The translations under genes were made by a program, and so were the position numbers. A DNA stretch of 45,161 nt from the NCBI RefSeq assembly GCF_017744445.1, contig NZ_JAGIBH010000021.1, positions 1 through 45,161 of the forward strand. The letters are read 5' to 3'. The DNA is from Caulobacter sp. (lineage in GTDB: Bacteria; Pseudomonadota; Alphaproteobacteria; Caulobacterales; Caulobacteraceae). The first letter of the stretch is position 1. Each line of letters begins with the position of its first letter. The notes beneath the pieces were generated by a model, which made no database searches, had not been told where the DNA came from, and saw nothing but the letters and a program-made list of their open reading frames with translations. This document shows, one piece after another, positions 1-7,891 of this stretch.

Positions 1-447
<447 letters not shown>

Positions 448-530
448 TTTTCATAAACCCAGATCGATTAAAGGTTGAGCTAAGCCTTTCGTGCTGGTCC
501 AGATTTATCAACCTTGGATTTATTAAACCT

Positions 531-1031
531 GTGGACGAATTTCGCACATCGATCACGCATTCAGCGCGCAATATTGGCCCTCGATTGCTCTGGATCCTCG
601 TGAGCACGGCGCTGTTGACCGGCCTTGCCGCGTGCTCGGAGAGGCGCCCGGGTCACTATATTGTCTTCGCAAATCACTCGGTAATGGGCTCGGTGGAGAT
701 TTCAGATAGTAAAAAGCTCCCAACTCTTCACACGACGCTTGCGAAGCCAAAACTTGTCGACGGTAAATTTTCAAAACACCTAGTCCAGCCGGTAGAAGTT
801 GACTGCAAGGCGCATAGGTTAAAGGTGCAGAGATCCTCCATCGTCGATAGCGCGGGGAGTGAGATCGCTGGCATCGAAGGTGAAAATTCTTGGAGCTCGC
901 CCAAATCTGGGTCCTTGGAGGGGAAGGCGATAGAATTCGTGTGCGGGAGAAATTTGGAGAATCCAGACGCCGATAATTACGAGGATTTGTCGCTGATCTA
1001 TGCCGTCAAGGTAAAGGGAAGTAATGAGTAA
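531..1031 (+). CDS. Predicted lipoprotein, possibly surface-adhesin-E-like
   Basis: The frame carries a hydrophobic segment LLWILVSTALLTGLAAC ending in a lipobox (LAAC), followed by a charged linker and a soluble domain, so the product is likely a membrane-anchored lipoprotein. The GTG at 531 places this signal peptide near the N-terminus (about 166 residues); the frame is open further upstream to 405, so the start is uncertain. The part reading VEVDCKAHRLKVQRSSIVDSAG and the late Cys in FVCGR resemble, from memory, the 'surface-adhesin protein E'-like family, in which a VDC motif and a late Cys are common. It diverges from the glycine-tract gene. Base composition (AT-richer, TTT/AAA codons) is unlike most of the window and suggests acquired DNA. 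Confidence 0.5.
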   Translation: MDEFRTSITHSARNIGPRLLWILVSTALLTGLAACSERRPGHYIVFANHSVMGSVEISDSKKLPTLHTTLAKPKLVDGKFSKHLVQPVEVDCKAHRLKVQRSSIVDSAGSEIAGIEGENSWSSPKSGSLEGKAIEFVCGRNLENPDADNYEDLSLIYAVKVKGSNE

Positions 1032-1068
1032 TATTATTAGGATTTTAACTCGTGAATAGCGGGCCGTT

Positions 1069-1395
1069 GTGATCCCGTCGCCTTATCCTGATCGGCGCCT
1101 TGACGCATTTTTTGTCGCGATCTTACTCGCCTTGGGCGTCCTGATGCTCGTTACTGGCAATACTCATCCCCTGCGCGGGCCCTGGCGACCTAACTCTACG
1201 TTTCACGGATTTCGATGCTTCGATGACTGCCGCGATCATCGTGACGCCTACGCTTGGGCCGCTCGAAACGGCATTACTAGTCCGGCGCAATGCCGACACA
1301 TTGCCCGCAGCTTTTCTGAAGGTTGTACCGCGTGGGCGCGTGAAGCTTCGAGCCGCCGCAGCCGAGAACGCCAGTCTTTTGATGCCGGGCTTTGA
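1069..1395 (+). CDS. Small membrane protein with Cys-rich tail, hypothetical
   Basis: A 108-residue frame with a GTG start at 1069. It has one transmembrane helix near the N-terminus (FFVAILLALGVLMLV) and then a periplasmic-looking segment with four cysteines (FRCFDDC, AQCRH, EGCTAWA). The pattern 'W..A..NGI..P..C......F.EGC.A' recalls small uncharacterised bacterial proteins with conserved Trp, Gly and Cys, which argues for a real gene. The last ~15 residues are rich in Arg and Ser and may be read-through of a degraded end. It starts 37 bp after the lipoprotein gene and may be co-transcribed with it. Function unknown. Confidence 0.45.
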   Translation: MIPSPYPDRRLDAFFVAILLALGVLMLVTGNTHPLRGPWRPNSTFHGFRCFDDCRDHRDAYAWAARNGITSPAQCRHIARSFSEGCTAWAREASSRRSRERQSFDAGL

Positions 1396-1774
1396 TCTAG
1401 GTAGCTCAAGGGTCCGCGCGCTGGGATCGCCCATTTCGCGTGTGCAGATAGCCTCCAACGTCTGTTGCTGATCGGCGAAGATCATCCGGTCATGGCCTGA
1501 AGGTCCGCTTCCTAGAGGTGAGCCAATGGCTGCTTATGGCGCACCCGTCACCTGGCGGCCGCATGGCTCAACTCGATGGCGGTGATCTGCGCGGTGTGGT
1601 GCCGTTCGTATTTCAGCGGGTAGATCGCCCCCGGTAGGGCACGTGAATCGAGCGCTGCGCGTCTGGGTATGGCGCTTCCCCTTGGCGAAAAGTCGTGCGG
1701 CGCCCACCTTCCGACAGGCGGATCCGCACCGGTCTGCCTTTTTCCTGGCCACGCCATTGAGGCTGACACCAACC
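1396..1774 (+). other. 379 bp without a convincing gene
   Basis: Frames are open here on both strands, but none has a plausible start, ribosome-binding site or recognisable sequence. The upstream extension of the following HEPN gene (to 1643) reads as Arg/Pro-rich sequence of the kind produced by GC-rich non-coding frames. Possibly decayed gene remnants. Confidence 0.4.
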
Positions 1775-2707
1775 ATGACCTTCGCCGCGCGCCTGCAGTT
1801 CAAACTCGGCAAGGGCCTGACCACCGACGCCGAGGCGCTACAAGGCCAGTTTGATGGTCGAGAGATCACCCTGAAGCCGCAGCTCGCCGGCGAGACGCTG
1901 CGCACCACCAAATTCTACATCCTCACCGCACCCGGCTTTTCCACGCCTGAGGCAGCCGAGGCCTTCGGTCGCCGGCTGCAGCGCGGGCTGGCGATCTCCG
2001 GCCTCCTCGCCAATGTCGGGGTCAATGTCGGCGAGGACAAACAGACCCTGTTCATGGCCCCAAGTTTTCTCAGGGCGGCTTTTCCCGACCATGCCGGCGA
2101 GTTCCGCTTTCCCATTTGGGGGTTGGAGGTCTACGACGAAACCAGGGATCCGAAGTGGGTCTACTTCGGCGCTGAAGCCACGGTTTCCGGCGATCCCGAC
2201 CAGTTCCTGGCCGCGATCGACGCACAAAGCGCCCGTGTCGACGCTCTCAGCGAGACCCTGGTGCAGGCGCTCCAGCTGCTCAACGCGGCCGTGATGGCGC
2301 CCAACCCCGCCGCCCAACTCGTGCTGGGCATCGCCGCCATCGAGCTGCTCGCCAAGACCGAGGCCTGGTCACCGGCTCAGAAGGCCGCGGTCAAGCGCTA
2401 CAAGGCCATGGCGTTGGAGGATAAAGCGCTCGCAGCCGAGGAGCGGGAAGAGGTCGCCGCCGCTATCGAGCGCATTTACAAAATTGGCGTCCTGGAAGCG
2501 AGTCGCCGCTTCATTCGGAGCGTGTGCCGGGAGGACCTGCTCGACGAATGGCAGGCGATCTACAAGCTCCGCAGCCAGATTTTCCACGGCCTATCGGCCT
2601 TCAAGGCCGACGATGTGAGCCTGCTAGCCGCGCGCACCCTGCCGATCGCCACCGCCCTTGTGACCGCGGCAGTCGAGCTGGCTCAGGCCGGCCCAGAGGA
2701 AAACTAG
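1775..2707 (+). CDS. HEPN-motif protein (Apea-like), hypothetical
   Basis: Start taken at ATG 1775 (MTFAARLQFKLGKGL); the longer frame upstream is non-protein-like. About 310 residues. The C-terminal third is helical and contains IYKLRSQIFHG, an Arg-x4-His motif as found in HEPN ribonuclease folds (the Apea-like HEPN group has R..L.HG in this position). The N-terminal half (residues ~1-170) looks like a beta-rich domain with no recognised family. The 3' end overlaps by four bases the 3' end of the HNH-like gene on the other strand. HEPN proteins often act as toxins or RNases in defence modules; here this role is an inference from one motif and gene context. Confidence 0.65.
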   Translation: MTFAARLQFKLGKGLTTDAEALQGQFDGREITLKPQLAGETLRTTKFYILTAPGFSTPEAAEAFGRRLQRGLAISGLLANVGVNVGEDKQTLFMAPSFLRAAFPDHAGEFRFPIWGLEVYDETRDPKWVYFGAEATVSGDPDQFLAAIDAQSARVDALSETLVQALQLLNAAVMAPNPAAQLVLGIAAIELLAKTEAWSPAQKAAVKRYKAMALEDKALAAEEREEVAAAIERIYKIGVLEASRRFIRSVCREDLLDEWQAIYKLRSQIFHGLSAFKADDVSLLAARTLPIATALVTAAVELAQAGPEEN

Positions 2708-3207
2708 TCGAAGAAGCGCGGGCGGGTGGACGCCGACCACGCCGCTTCAGCCTGGCGGTAGAGCGCCTCGGCCATCTCGTAATCGATCGTGTGGGCGCTG
2801 TGCGGCATCGCGGTCACGAACCGGCGGATTTCCCAGGGCGCGAAAGAGAAATCCCGACGCAGGCCAAGCTTTCGCTTGGCGGCGCCGTCGGCCGAATTGC
2901 ATTGCTCGCACATGACGGTCTCAGGAAACCGCGCCACAGCCGGCCCGGTCGCCCGACCGAAACGGACATCGTCGACGCCGTGATCGTGGTGGGTGTGATA
3001 GCCGCCGACCCAATCCTCGAAGGCGTTAGGCGTGCGTGGAAACCGGACCGCCCAGCGCAGGATTTCGAAAGGGGTTCGACCACAGCCCGGGCACGTCCAT
3101 CCCTGCGGCAGACCCGCGTAGATATCGCGGCAATGGTGACCGTCGAACGCCTCGAAGTCCGCCAGGGTCGGCACCTTGACGGGGGCGATGTTTCTGCGGC
3201 TTGGCAC
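2704..3207 (-). CDS. HNH-like zinc-binding protein, possible nuclease
   Basis: A 167-residue product starting at ATG 3207. It has CPGCG near residue 40, then GYHTHHDHG, then MCEQCNSADGAAKRK. Two CxxC pairs bracketing an HHDH and followed by CN.ADG are typical of HNH / endonuclease-VII-like zinc folds, where the His cluster holds the metal and the Asn follows. This is a family-level resemblance seen by eye. The gene is interlocked with its neighbours: its start overlaps the longest possible start of the gene at 3201 on the other strand, and its stop overlaps the stop of the HEPN gene ending at 2707. Likely a cytosolic nucleic-acid enzyme; substrate unknown. Confidence 0.6.
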   Translation of the reverse strand: MPSRRNIAPVKVPTLADFEAFDGHHCRDIYAGLPQGWTCPGCGRTPFEILRWAVRFPRTPNAFEDWVGGYHTHHDHGVDDVRFGRATGPAVARFPETVMCEQCNSADGAAKRKLGLRRDFSFAPWEIRRFVTAMPHSAHTIDYEMAEALYRQAEAAWSASTRPRFFD

Positions 3208-4223
3208 GCGGGCTCCGGGGGCGATGGGCGAGGGACCTCGTCACCCAGAAGTCTAGCAGTCCCGGTCCTGCGGGAAAGCCTCGAGCCGACACGGCCCCAC
3301 AGCGCTTCACGATCAACCAAGTCGACTTTCAACGCCCCATCGACGATTGGAAACCGCGCCTCGCCGATCGCGGTCGCCGTCGGCATCTGAGCTATTCGCT
3401 CGATTTCGATACGCGCGCCTTGATGCTTGAGGATCCCGAGCCTGGCTGGGACGAAGAACCCAAGCGGCTGCACTTGGAAAACCGCGCCTCCTTGATCGAG
3501 CATCTCGGCCAGGAGTTTGGAACCCGCTACCTCGACGGTAAGCTCAAGAACTTCGCCGCGATCAAGACTAAACCGTTCTCGATCCTGGCCTATCACAACC
3601 GCCTGTTTGACGAGGCGCGGACCGCCTTCGTGATGGGCGCTTACTATCCGGCGCTCGTGGGCGCCTGCGCCCTGGGTGAGCGGACCCTAAACCACCTCAT
3701 TCTCGATCTTCGAGCCCACTACAGCCACACGCCCGAATACAAGAAGGTGGCGCGTAAGGACTCCTTCGACAACTGGAACCTGGCGATCGACACGCTGAAG
3801 GCCTGGGGAGTACTGCTCCCCGCCGCCGAAGCGCCGTTCCGGGCGCTGATGAAGCTGCGTCACACCGCGATCCACTTCAACGCCGGCACCTACGCGACCC
3901 TGCGCGACGACGCCCTCGCTGCGGTGCTTCACATGCGCGAGATCATCGATCAGCAGTTCAGCAGCTGGGGCCTGCGCCCGTGGTTCATCGAGGGCACGGC
4001 AGGATTCATCTTCATCAAGCGCGACTGGGAAGAGGACCCATTCGTGAAGACCTTCTTCCTGCCGCAGTGCCCGCTGGTCGGCCCCAACTTCGCGATCACC
4101 TTCGAGGGCGGTCTGCAGTATCACGACCAACACGACTACGGCGACGGCGTCTGGACCGACGAAGAGTTCGCCACGGCCTTCAACACCAGGTCGCCCGATG
4201 CCGTCGTCAGGCCGAGGTCGTGA
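3201..4223 (+). CDS. HEPN-motif protein, hypothetical (start uncertain)
   Basis: The frame is open from TTG 3201; a clear start is missing and the true one may lie later (for example near ATG 3421). Protein-like sequence begins around FTINQVDFQRPIDDW. The middle is rich in aromatic residues and contains YYPALVGACALGERTLNHLILDLR, followed by LMKLRHTAIHFNAGTY, an Arg-x4-His motif typical of HEPN domains. The C-terminal ~90 residues (PWFIEGTAGFIFIKRDWEEDPFVKTFFLPQCP...) form a separate conserved-looking domain. It is divergent from the HNH-like gene and overlaps its 5' end if TTG is used. Biological role unknown; an RNase or nucleotidyl-type HEPN function is possible. Confidence 0.6.
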   Translation: MARGLRGRWARDLVTQKSSSPGPAGKPRADTAPQRFTINQVDFQRPIDDWKPRLADRGRRRHLSYSLDFDTRALMLEDPEPGWDEEPKRLHLENRASLIEHLGQEFGTRYLDGKLKNFAAIKTKPFSILAYHNRLFDEARTAFVMGAYYPALVGACALGERTLNHLILDLRAHYSHTPEYKKVARKDSFDNWNLAIDTLKAWGVLLPAAEAPFRALMKLRHTAIHFNAGTYATLRDDALAAVLHMREIIDQQFSSWGLRPWFIEGTAGFIFIKRDWEEDPFVKTFFLPQCPLVGPNFAITFEGGLQYHDQHDYGDGVWTDEEFATAFNTRSPDAVVRPRS

Positions 4224-4512
4224 CGCCGGCGCGGGGCTTAGTCCGCCGGTATGGTTGGGCGCAAGCCCACGCAGATCGACATGCCTGCTGAGCCCATGCC
4301 CCGCGCTGGGCCCTGAAAGCAGGGCCGTGCTGGGCTCGCCAAGGCCAAGCCGCTTCCATGTTGGCGTCGATTCAGTCGGCCAGACCGTCGCACTCGTCGA
4401 GGGCGGCGAACAAGGCGTCATCGTAGCCACCCCTTCAGAGCACTGAATGTCGTCTTTCTGAGGTGCGCCAACGGCAGCAACTGGCGCACAGCCCAAGTCG
4501 CTGAGGGGCAGG

Positions 4513-5823
4513 TCAACCGGCTGGTCCAGACAGACCCGGCGGCGGGACGGTCTCGCCCTCTGGAGCGTCCGGGTCGCGTCCCTGGCTGCGATCGAGCCGG
4601 CGCATGATGGGCGTGACCGTCAGGCCATGGACGACGATCGACAGAAGGATGACCAGCGCCACGATCGCCCACAGCCGCTCGGCCTGCGGGAAGCGCGCAT
4701 GGTTGAGGGCATAGGCGACATAGTAGATCGAGCCCACGCCGCGGATGCCAAAGAAGGCGATCGTCAGCTTTTCGCCGCGTTGAGCCTCCAGGCCCAGAAG
4801 GCCGATCAGGCCCGCGAGGGGACGCACGAGGAAAATGGTGGCCAAGGCCAGGCCCACGTCGATCCACGTCAGCGCCGCCAGGACGCCGCTGGTCAGGGCC
4901 CCGCCGAACAGCAACAGCAGGACCATCATTGCTAGCCGCTCGATCTGCTCGGTGACGTCATGCATCTCACGCTGGAAGTCATGCTCGCGATGGGCGTGAC
5001 GCAAGGTCAAGGCGGTCACGAAGACGGCGAGGAAGCCGTAGCAATGGATCAGCTCGGTCAGGCCGTAGGACAGGAACGTGGCGGCGATGGCGATCAGGCC
5101 GTCGCCCGTGGCGGCCAGCTTGCTGTCGGAGGGAATGTGGAATGTCAGCCAACCGAACGCGCGCCCGACGAGCCACCCCCCCGCCACGCCCGCGCCGATC
5201 TCCCAAAGGACGTTGAACGTCAGCCAGTCGCCGAGCCAGGGCTTGCCGGTCGCGGCGGCCAGGGACAAGGCGATGGCGAGGTGCACGAACGGGAAGGCCA
5301 GGCCGTCATTCAAGCCCGCCTCCGACGTCAGGCCAAAGCGCGCCTCATCCTCCTCCCCCGCCTTGGGAGGGCCGACCTGGACATCGGAGGCCAACACCGG
5401 ATCGGTCGGCGCCAAGGCCGCGCCGAGCAGGAGCGCGACCAACCAAGGCAGGCCAGCCAGGACGCCAAGTCCGGCGATGGCGGCGATGCAGAGGGGCATG
5501 GTCACGCCAAGCAGTCGCCACGTCACCCGCCAGCGACGGACTTCAAAGACCCTATCGATCTTCAGTCCCGCCCCCATCAAGGCGATGATCACGACGAACT
5601 CGGTGAAGCGCTCGGTGAACCGCGGATGCTCGCCGGGCAGAGGGCGCAACGCGATCGGCGCGAACCAGAACAGCGCCGCGCCTAGCGCGATGCAGATGAT
5701 CGGCAGCGAAAGCGGTAGTCGGCGCAGCACCAGAGGCAGCCACGCCACCAGCGCGATCAGGAGGCCCGCGCCCGTCATGGCCAGGATGTAGGGCGACGGC
5801 GCAAGGTCTGGAAACAAGGTCAT
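4513..5823 (-). CDS. CPA1-type cation:proton antiporter
   Basis: A 436-residue inner-membrane protein; start chosen at ATG 5823 (MTLFPDLAPSPYILAM), because the upstream extension is not protein-like. It consists of about a dozen hydrophobic helices. The unwound-helix signature GAALAPTDPVLASDV (TDP) and the ion-binding SEAGLNDGLAFPF (ND pair) are the two hallmark motifs of CPA1 Na+(K+)/H+ exchangers. The C-terminus ends soon after the last helix (MRRLDRSQGRDPD), so there is no regulatory cytosolic domain. It should exchange Na+ or K+ for protons across the inner membrane and contribute to pH and salt homeostasis. It stands alone, with no operon partner, and is probably a chromosomal housekeeping gene next to the lasso cluster. 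Confidence 0.9.
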   Translation of the reverse strand: MTLFPDLAPSPYILAMTGAGLLIALVAWLPLVLRRLPLSLPIICIALGAALFWFAPIALRPLPGEHPRFTERFTEFVVIIALMGAGLKIDRVFEVRRWRVTWRLLGVTMPLCIAAIAGLGVLAGLPWLVALLLGAALAPTDPVLASDVQVGPPKAGEEDEARFGLTSEAGLNDGLAFPFVHLAIALSLAAATGKPWLGDWLTFNVLWEIGAGVAGGWLVGRAFGWLTFHIPSDSKLAATGDGLIAIAATFLSYGLTELIHCYGFLAVFVTALTLRHAHREHDFQREMHDVTEQIERLAMMVLLLLFGGALTSGVLAALTWIDVGLALATIFLVRPLAGLIGLLGLEAQRGEKLTIAFFGIRGVGSIYYVAYALNHARFPQAERLWAIVALVILLSIVVHGLTVTPIMRRLDRSQGRDPDAPEGETVPPPGLSGPAG

Positions 5824-6261
5824 CGTCGCCAACGCGCCAGACGCCTGGGCGTTCGCATCGCGAGGTTGGCTAATCAACACGCCGCGAGACCAATCAGGCG
5901 CGCCGCGGACCACACGCAATCTGTCGGTTCCTGGATGTCCGTTGCCTGGAGATGCGCCAACATCACCCACGGGCGCCGACTTGCCATTTCGCCGACCGGC
6001 GTTCTAGACTCGCCTCACGCCGCTGAAAGCGCGGCGTCGGGGCGTGAGAACCTCGCTTGAACCAACCGCTTCGTGACCGGCTCCGCCCCGGCGCGACCGG
6101 TGTGCTGCGCCGGCGGCGCCGTCGATGACGGCCGCTCCACACTCAAGCATGGCCTCTCCAGGAGCCGGCATCCGCCGGTCCGCGCCCCCCCTGGAGGCGG
6201 ACTTGGCTAGGCGACTGCGATCTGAAATCACGACATCACGTCCGGCGGGCAGGGCGCTTCA
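5824..6261 (+). other. 438 bp intergenic region before the sigma-factor gene
   Basis: It separates the antiporter (leftward) from fecI (rightward) and must hold both promoters. I see no convincing gene, hairpin with a T-tract or clear -35/-10 pair; the open frames here are Arg/Ala/Ser-rich and look non-coding. Confidence 0.5.
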
Positions 6262-6813
6262 ATGAGCCTGGACGCCGCCGATCCGATCGGCCGAGAGGCC
6301 GATGACCCCGCCCTGGCCGCCCGACGCCAGCTGGAGATCCTGTTCCGCCAGAAGGCCCCGGCGCTGGTCCGGTTCCTGCGCCGACGCACGGGTCAGGAGG
6401 AGGCCCAGGATCTGGCGCAGGAGGCCTTCCTGCGCCTGACCCGCGCGGCCGACAGCCGGGTCCTGCAAAAGCCGGAAGCCTATCTCGCCCGCATCGCCCG
6501 CAACCTGCTGCGCGACCGGGCCAAAAGCGTGTCGGGCTACCATGAACGCACCCACGCGGCCCTGGAGCCGGAACTGTATGCGGCCAATGACGGCGATCCT
6601 CATCTAGCCCTTGAGGCCCGTCAGCTGCTGGACCGGCTTGAACAGGCGATGATGCGGCTGCCAGCCAAGACCCGCGAGGTCTATCTGCGTCACCGGATCG
6701 ACGATCAGCCCTATGCCGAGATCGCCCGCGATCTTGGGATCGGCGTTTCCGCCGTCGAAAAGCACATGATGAAGGCCATCGCCCTGGTCGACCGCCATCG
6801 CAAGCGGTCATAG
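6262..6813 (+). CDS. fecI: ECF sigma factor, FecI-like (lasso-peptide cluster)
   Basis: A 183-residue ECF sigma factor. Region 2 is seen in ALVRFLRRRTGQEEAQDLAQEAFLRL and the following YLARIARNLLRDRAKS; region 4 is in MRLPAKTREVYLRHRIDDQPYAEIARDLGIGVSAVEKHMMKAI, a helix-turn-helix that would contact the -35 element. FecI-type sigmas are activated by a FecR partner after a ligand binds an outer-membrane transducer. The gene is the first of four co-directional genes (sigma, FecR, TonB receptor, isopeptidase), the arrangement known for proteobacterial lasso-peptide clusters. The spacing of 9 bp to fecR suggests an operon. Likely targets are the receptor and isopeptidase genes and possibly its own operon. 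Confidence 0.9.
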   Translation: MSLDAADPIGREADDPALAARRQLEILFRQKAPALVRFLRRRTGQEEAQDLAQEAFLRLTRAADSRVLQKPEAYLARIARNLLRDRAKSVSGYHERTHAALEPELYAANDGDPHLALEARQLLDRLEQAMMRLPAKTREVYLRHRIDDQPYAEIARDLGIGVSAVEKHMMKAIALVDRHRKRS

Positions 6814-6822
6814 GATCGCGCC

Positions 6823-7782
6823 ATGATTTCGGGGACCGAAGAGCAACTACGCCAGGAGGCGGCCGGCTGGTTCGCGCGCATGCGTGGGCCTGGCGCCGAG
6901 GCCGCGCGCGCCGAATTCGATCAATGGCGCGCCGCGCCCGACCGCCAGGCCGCCTACGATCGTCTGCAGGCGCGCTACGAGGAGTCGGCGATCCTCGCGC
7001 AGTCGGGTCTGGCCGCCCTGCGCGTGAGGTCCACACCTGCCCGCCGGCGCCCGCCCCCGGCTGTGTGGTGGACGGCCGCGGCGGCCGCGGGCGTCGTGAT
7101 CGCGGCCGGCGCCCTGACCCTGCGTCCGTGGTCTTCCACAATCGCGCCCGCGTCGCAGCGCTATGCGTCGGGACCCAATGAGATCCGCACCGTCTCGATC
7201 GCGCCCGGCGTGACCGCCGTGCTGGACGCCAACACCGTGTTGTCGGCCTCGACCGGCGAGCGGGCTCGGCTGGTCCTGGAGCGGGGACGCGCCCGCATCG
7301 ACACCGCCCATCCCCTCGACGTGCGCACCGAGCAAACGACGTTCCACGCCGACCAGGCCGCATTCGACCTGCGCCGTGAAGGCGACCGGGTGGAGGTCGC
7401 CGCCCTGCGCGGCGCCGTCCAGGCCAACGCCGGTTCAAACCTGCTTCGTCGCGCCCGCACGCGGATCGAGCCTGGCCAGCGCCTTGTGCTGCGGGGCGCG
7501 CGGACGATCGTCTCTGGTTCCGCGCCCGCGCGCGACCGCGACTGGCCTACCGGCCTGCTGTTCTTTGACGAGACCCCGCTCGACCAGGTCCTGGCCGAAG
7601 CCAATCGGTATGGCGCTCAGAAGATCCGGCTTTCGGACCCAAAGCTCCGGAGCCTCAGGGTCAATGGGGCCTTGAAGGTGACCGACCACCAAGGCCTGGC
7701 CAGAGCCTTGGCCGCCGCGCTCGGCCTCAATGTCGACAGCGGCCCAGGCGGTGATCTCGTCTTGACCCGCGCCGCCGCCTGA
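6823..7782 (+). CDS. fecR: FecR-like anti-sigma / sigma regulator
   Basis: A 319-residue single-pass inner-membrane protein. Residues 1-~75 form a cytosolic domain with the W..W-type start usual in FecR (AAGWFARMRGP...FDQWRAAPDRQAAYDRL). A transmembrane helix follows at about 81-100 (VWWTAAAAAGVVIAAGALTL), then the periplasmic FecR domain with repeated beta segments (IAPGVTAVLDANTVLSA, LERGRARIDTAHP). The C-terminal part (LLFFDETPLDQVLAEANRYG...IRLSDPKLRSLRVNGALKVTD) is the STN-like domain that contacts the receptor's signalling domain. It should bind the FecI-like sigma factor at the membrane and release or activate it when the receptor is occupied. Confidence 0.88.
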   Translation: MISGTEEQLRQEAAGWFARMRGPGAEAARAEFDQWRAAPDRQAAYDRLQARYEESAILAQSGLAALRVRSTPARRRPPPAVWWTAAAAAGVVIAAGALTLRPWSSTIAPASQRYASGPNEIRTVSIAPGVTAVLDANTVLSASTGERARLVLERGRARIDTAHPLDVRTEQTTFHADQAAFDLRREGDRVEVAALRGAVQANAGSNLLRRARTRIEPGQRLVLRGARTIVSGSAPARDRDWPTGLLFFDETPLDQVLAEANRYGAQKIRLSDPKLRSLRVNGALKVTDHQGLARALAAALGLNVDSGPGGDLVLTRAAA

Positions 7783-7815
7783 CACGGCGACGTCGTTTTT
7801 GTGAAAGTTTTTTGT

Positions 7816-7834
7816 GAGGGACCGCAGGCCCCTC
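7816..7834 (+). promoter_or_regulatory. Short inverted repeat upstream of the TonB receptor gene
   Basis: GAGGG at 7816-7820 pairs with CCCTC at 7830-7834, with CC/GG extending inside the arm. It lies 58 bp before the receptor start, in the only gap (109 bp) of the fecI-fecR-receptor-isopeptidase run. An AT-rich patch (gtttttgtgaaagttttttg) precedes it, so this gap may hold a sigma-dependent promoter. Assignment is tentative. Confidence 0.3.
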
Positions 7835-7891
7835 TCGTCAGAGCCCCACGAACCGCCGCGAGCACCGCGGCCATCGGGTTTGGGGGCCCTC

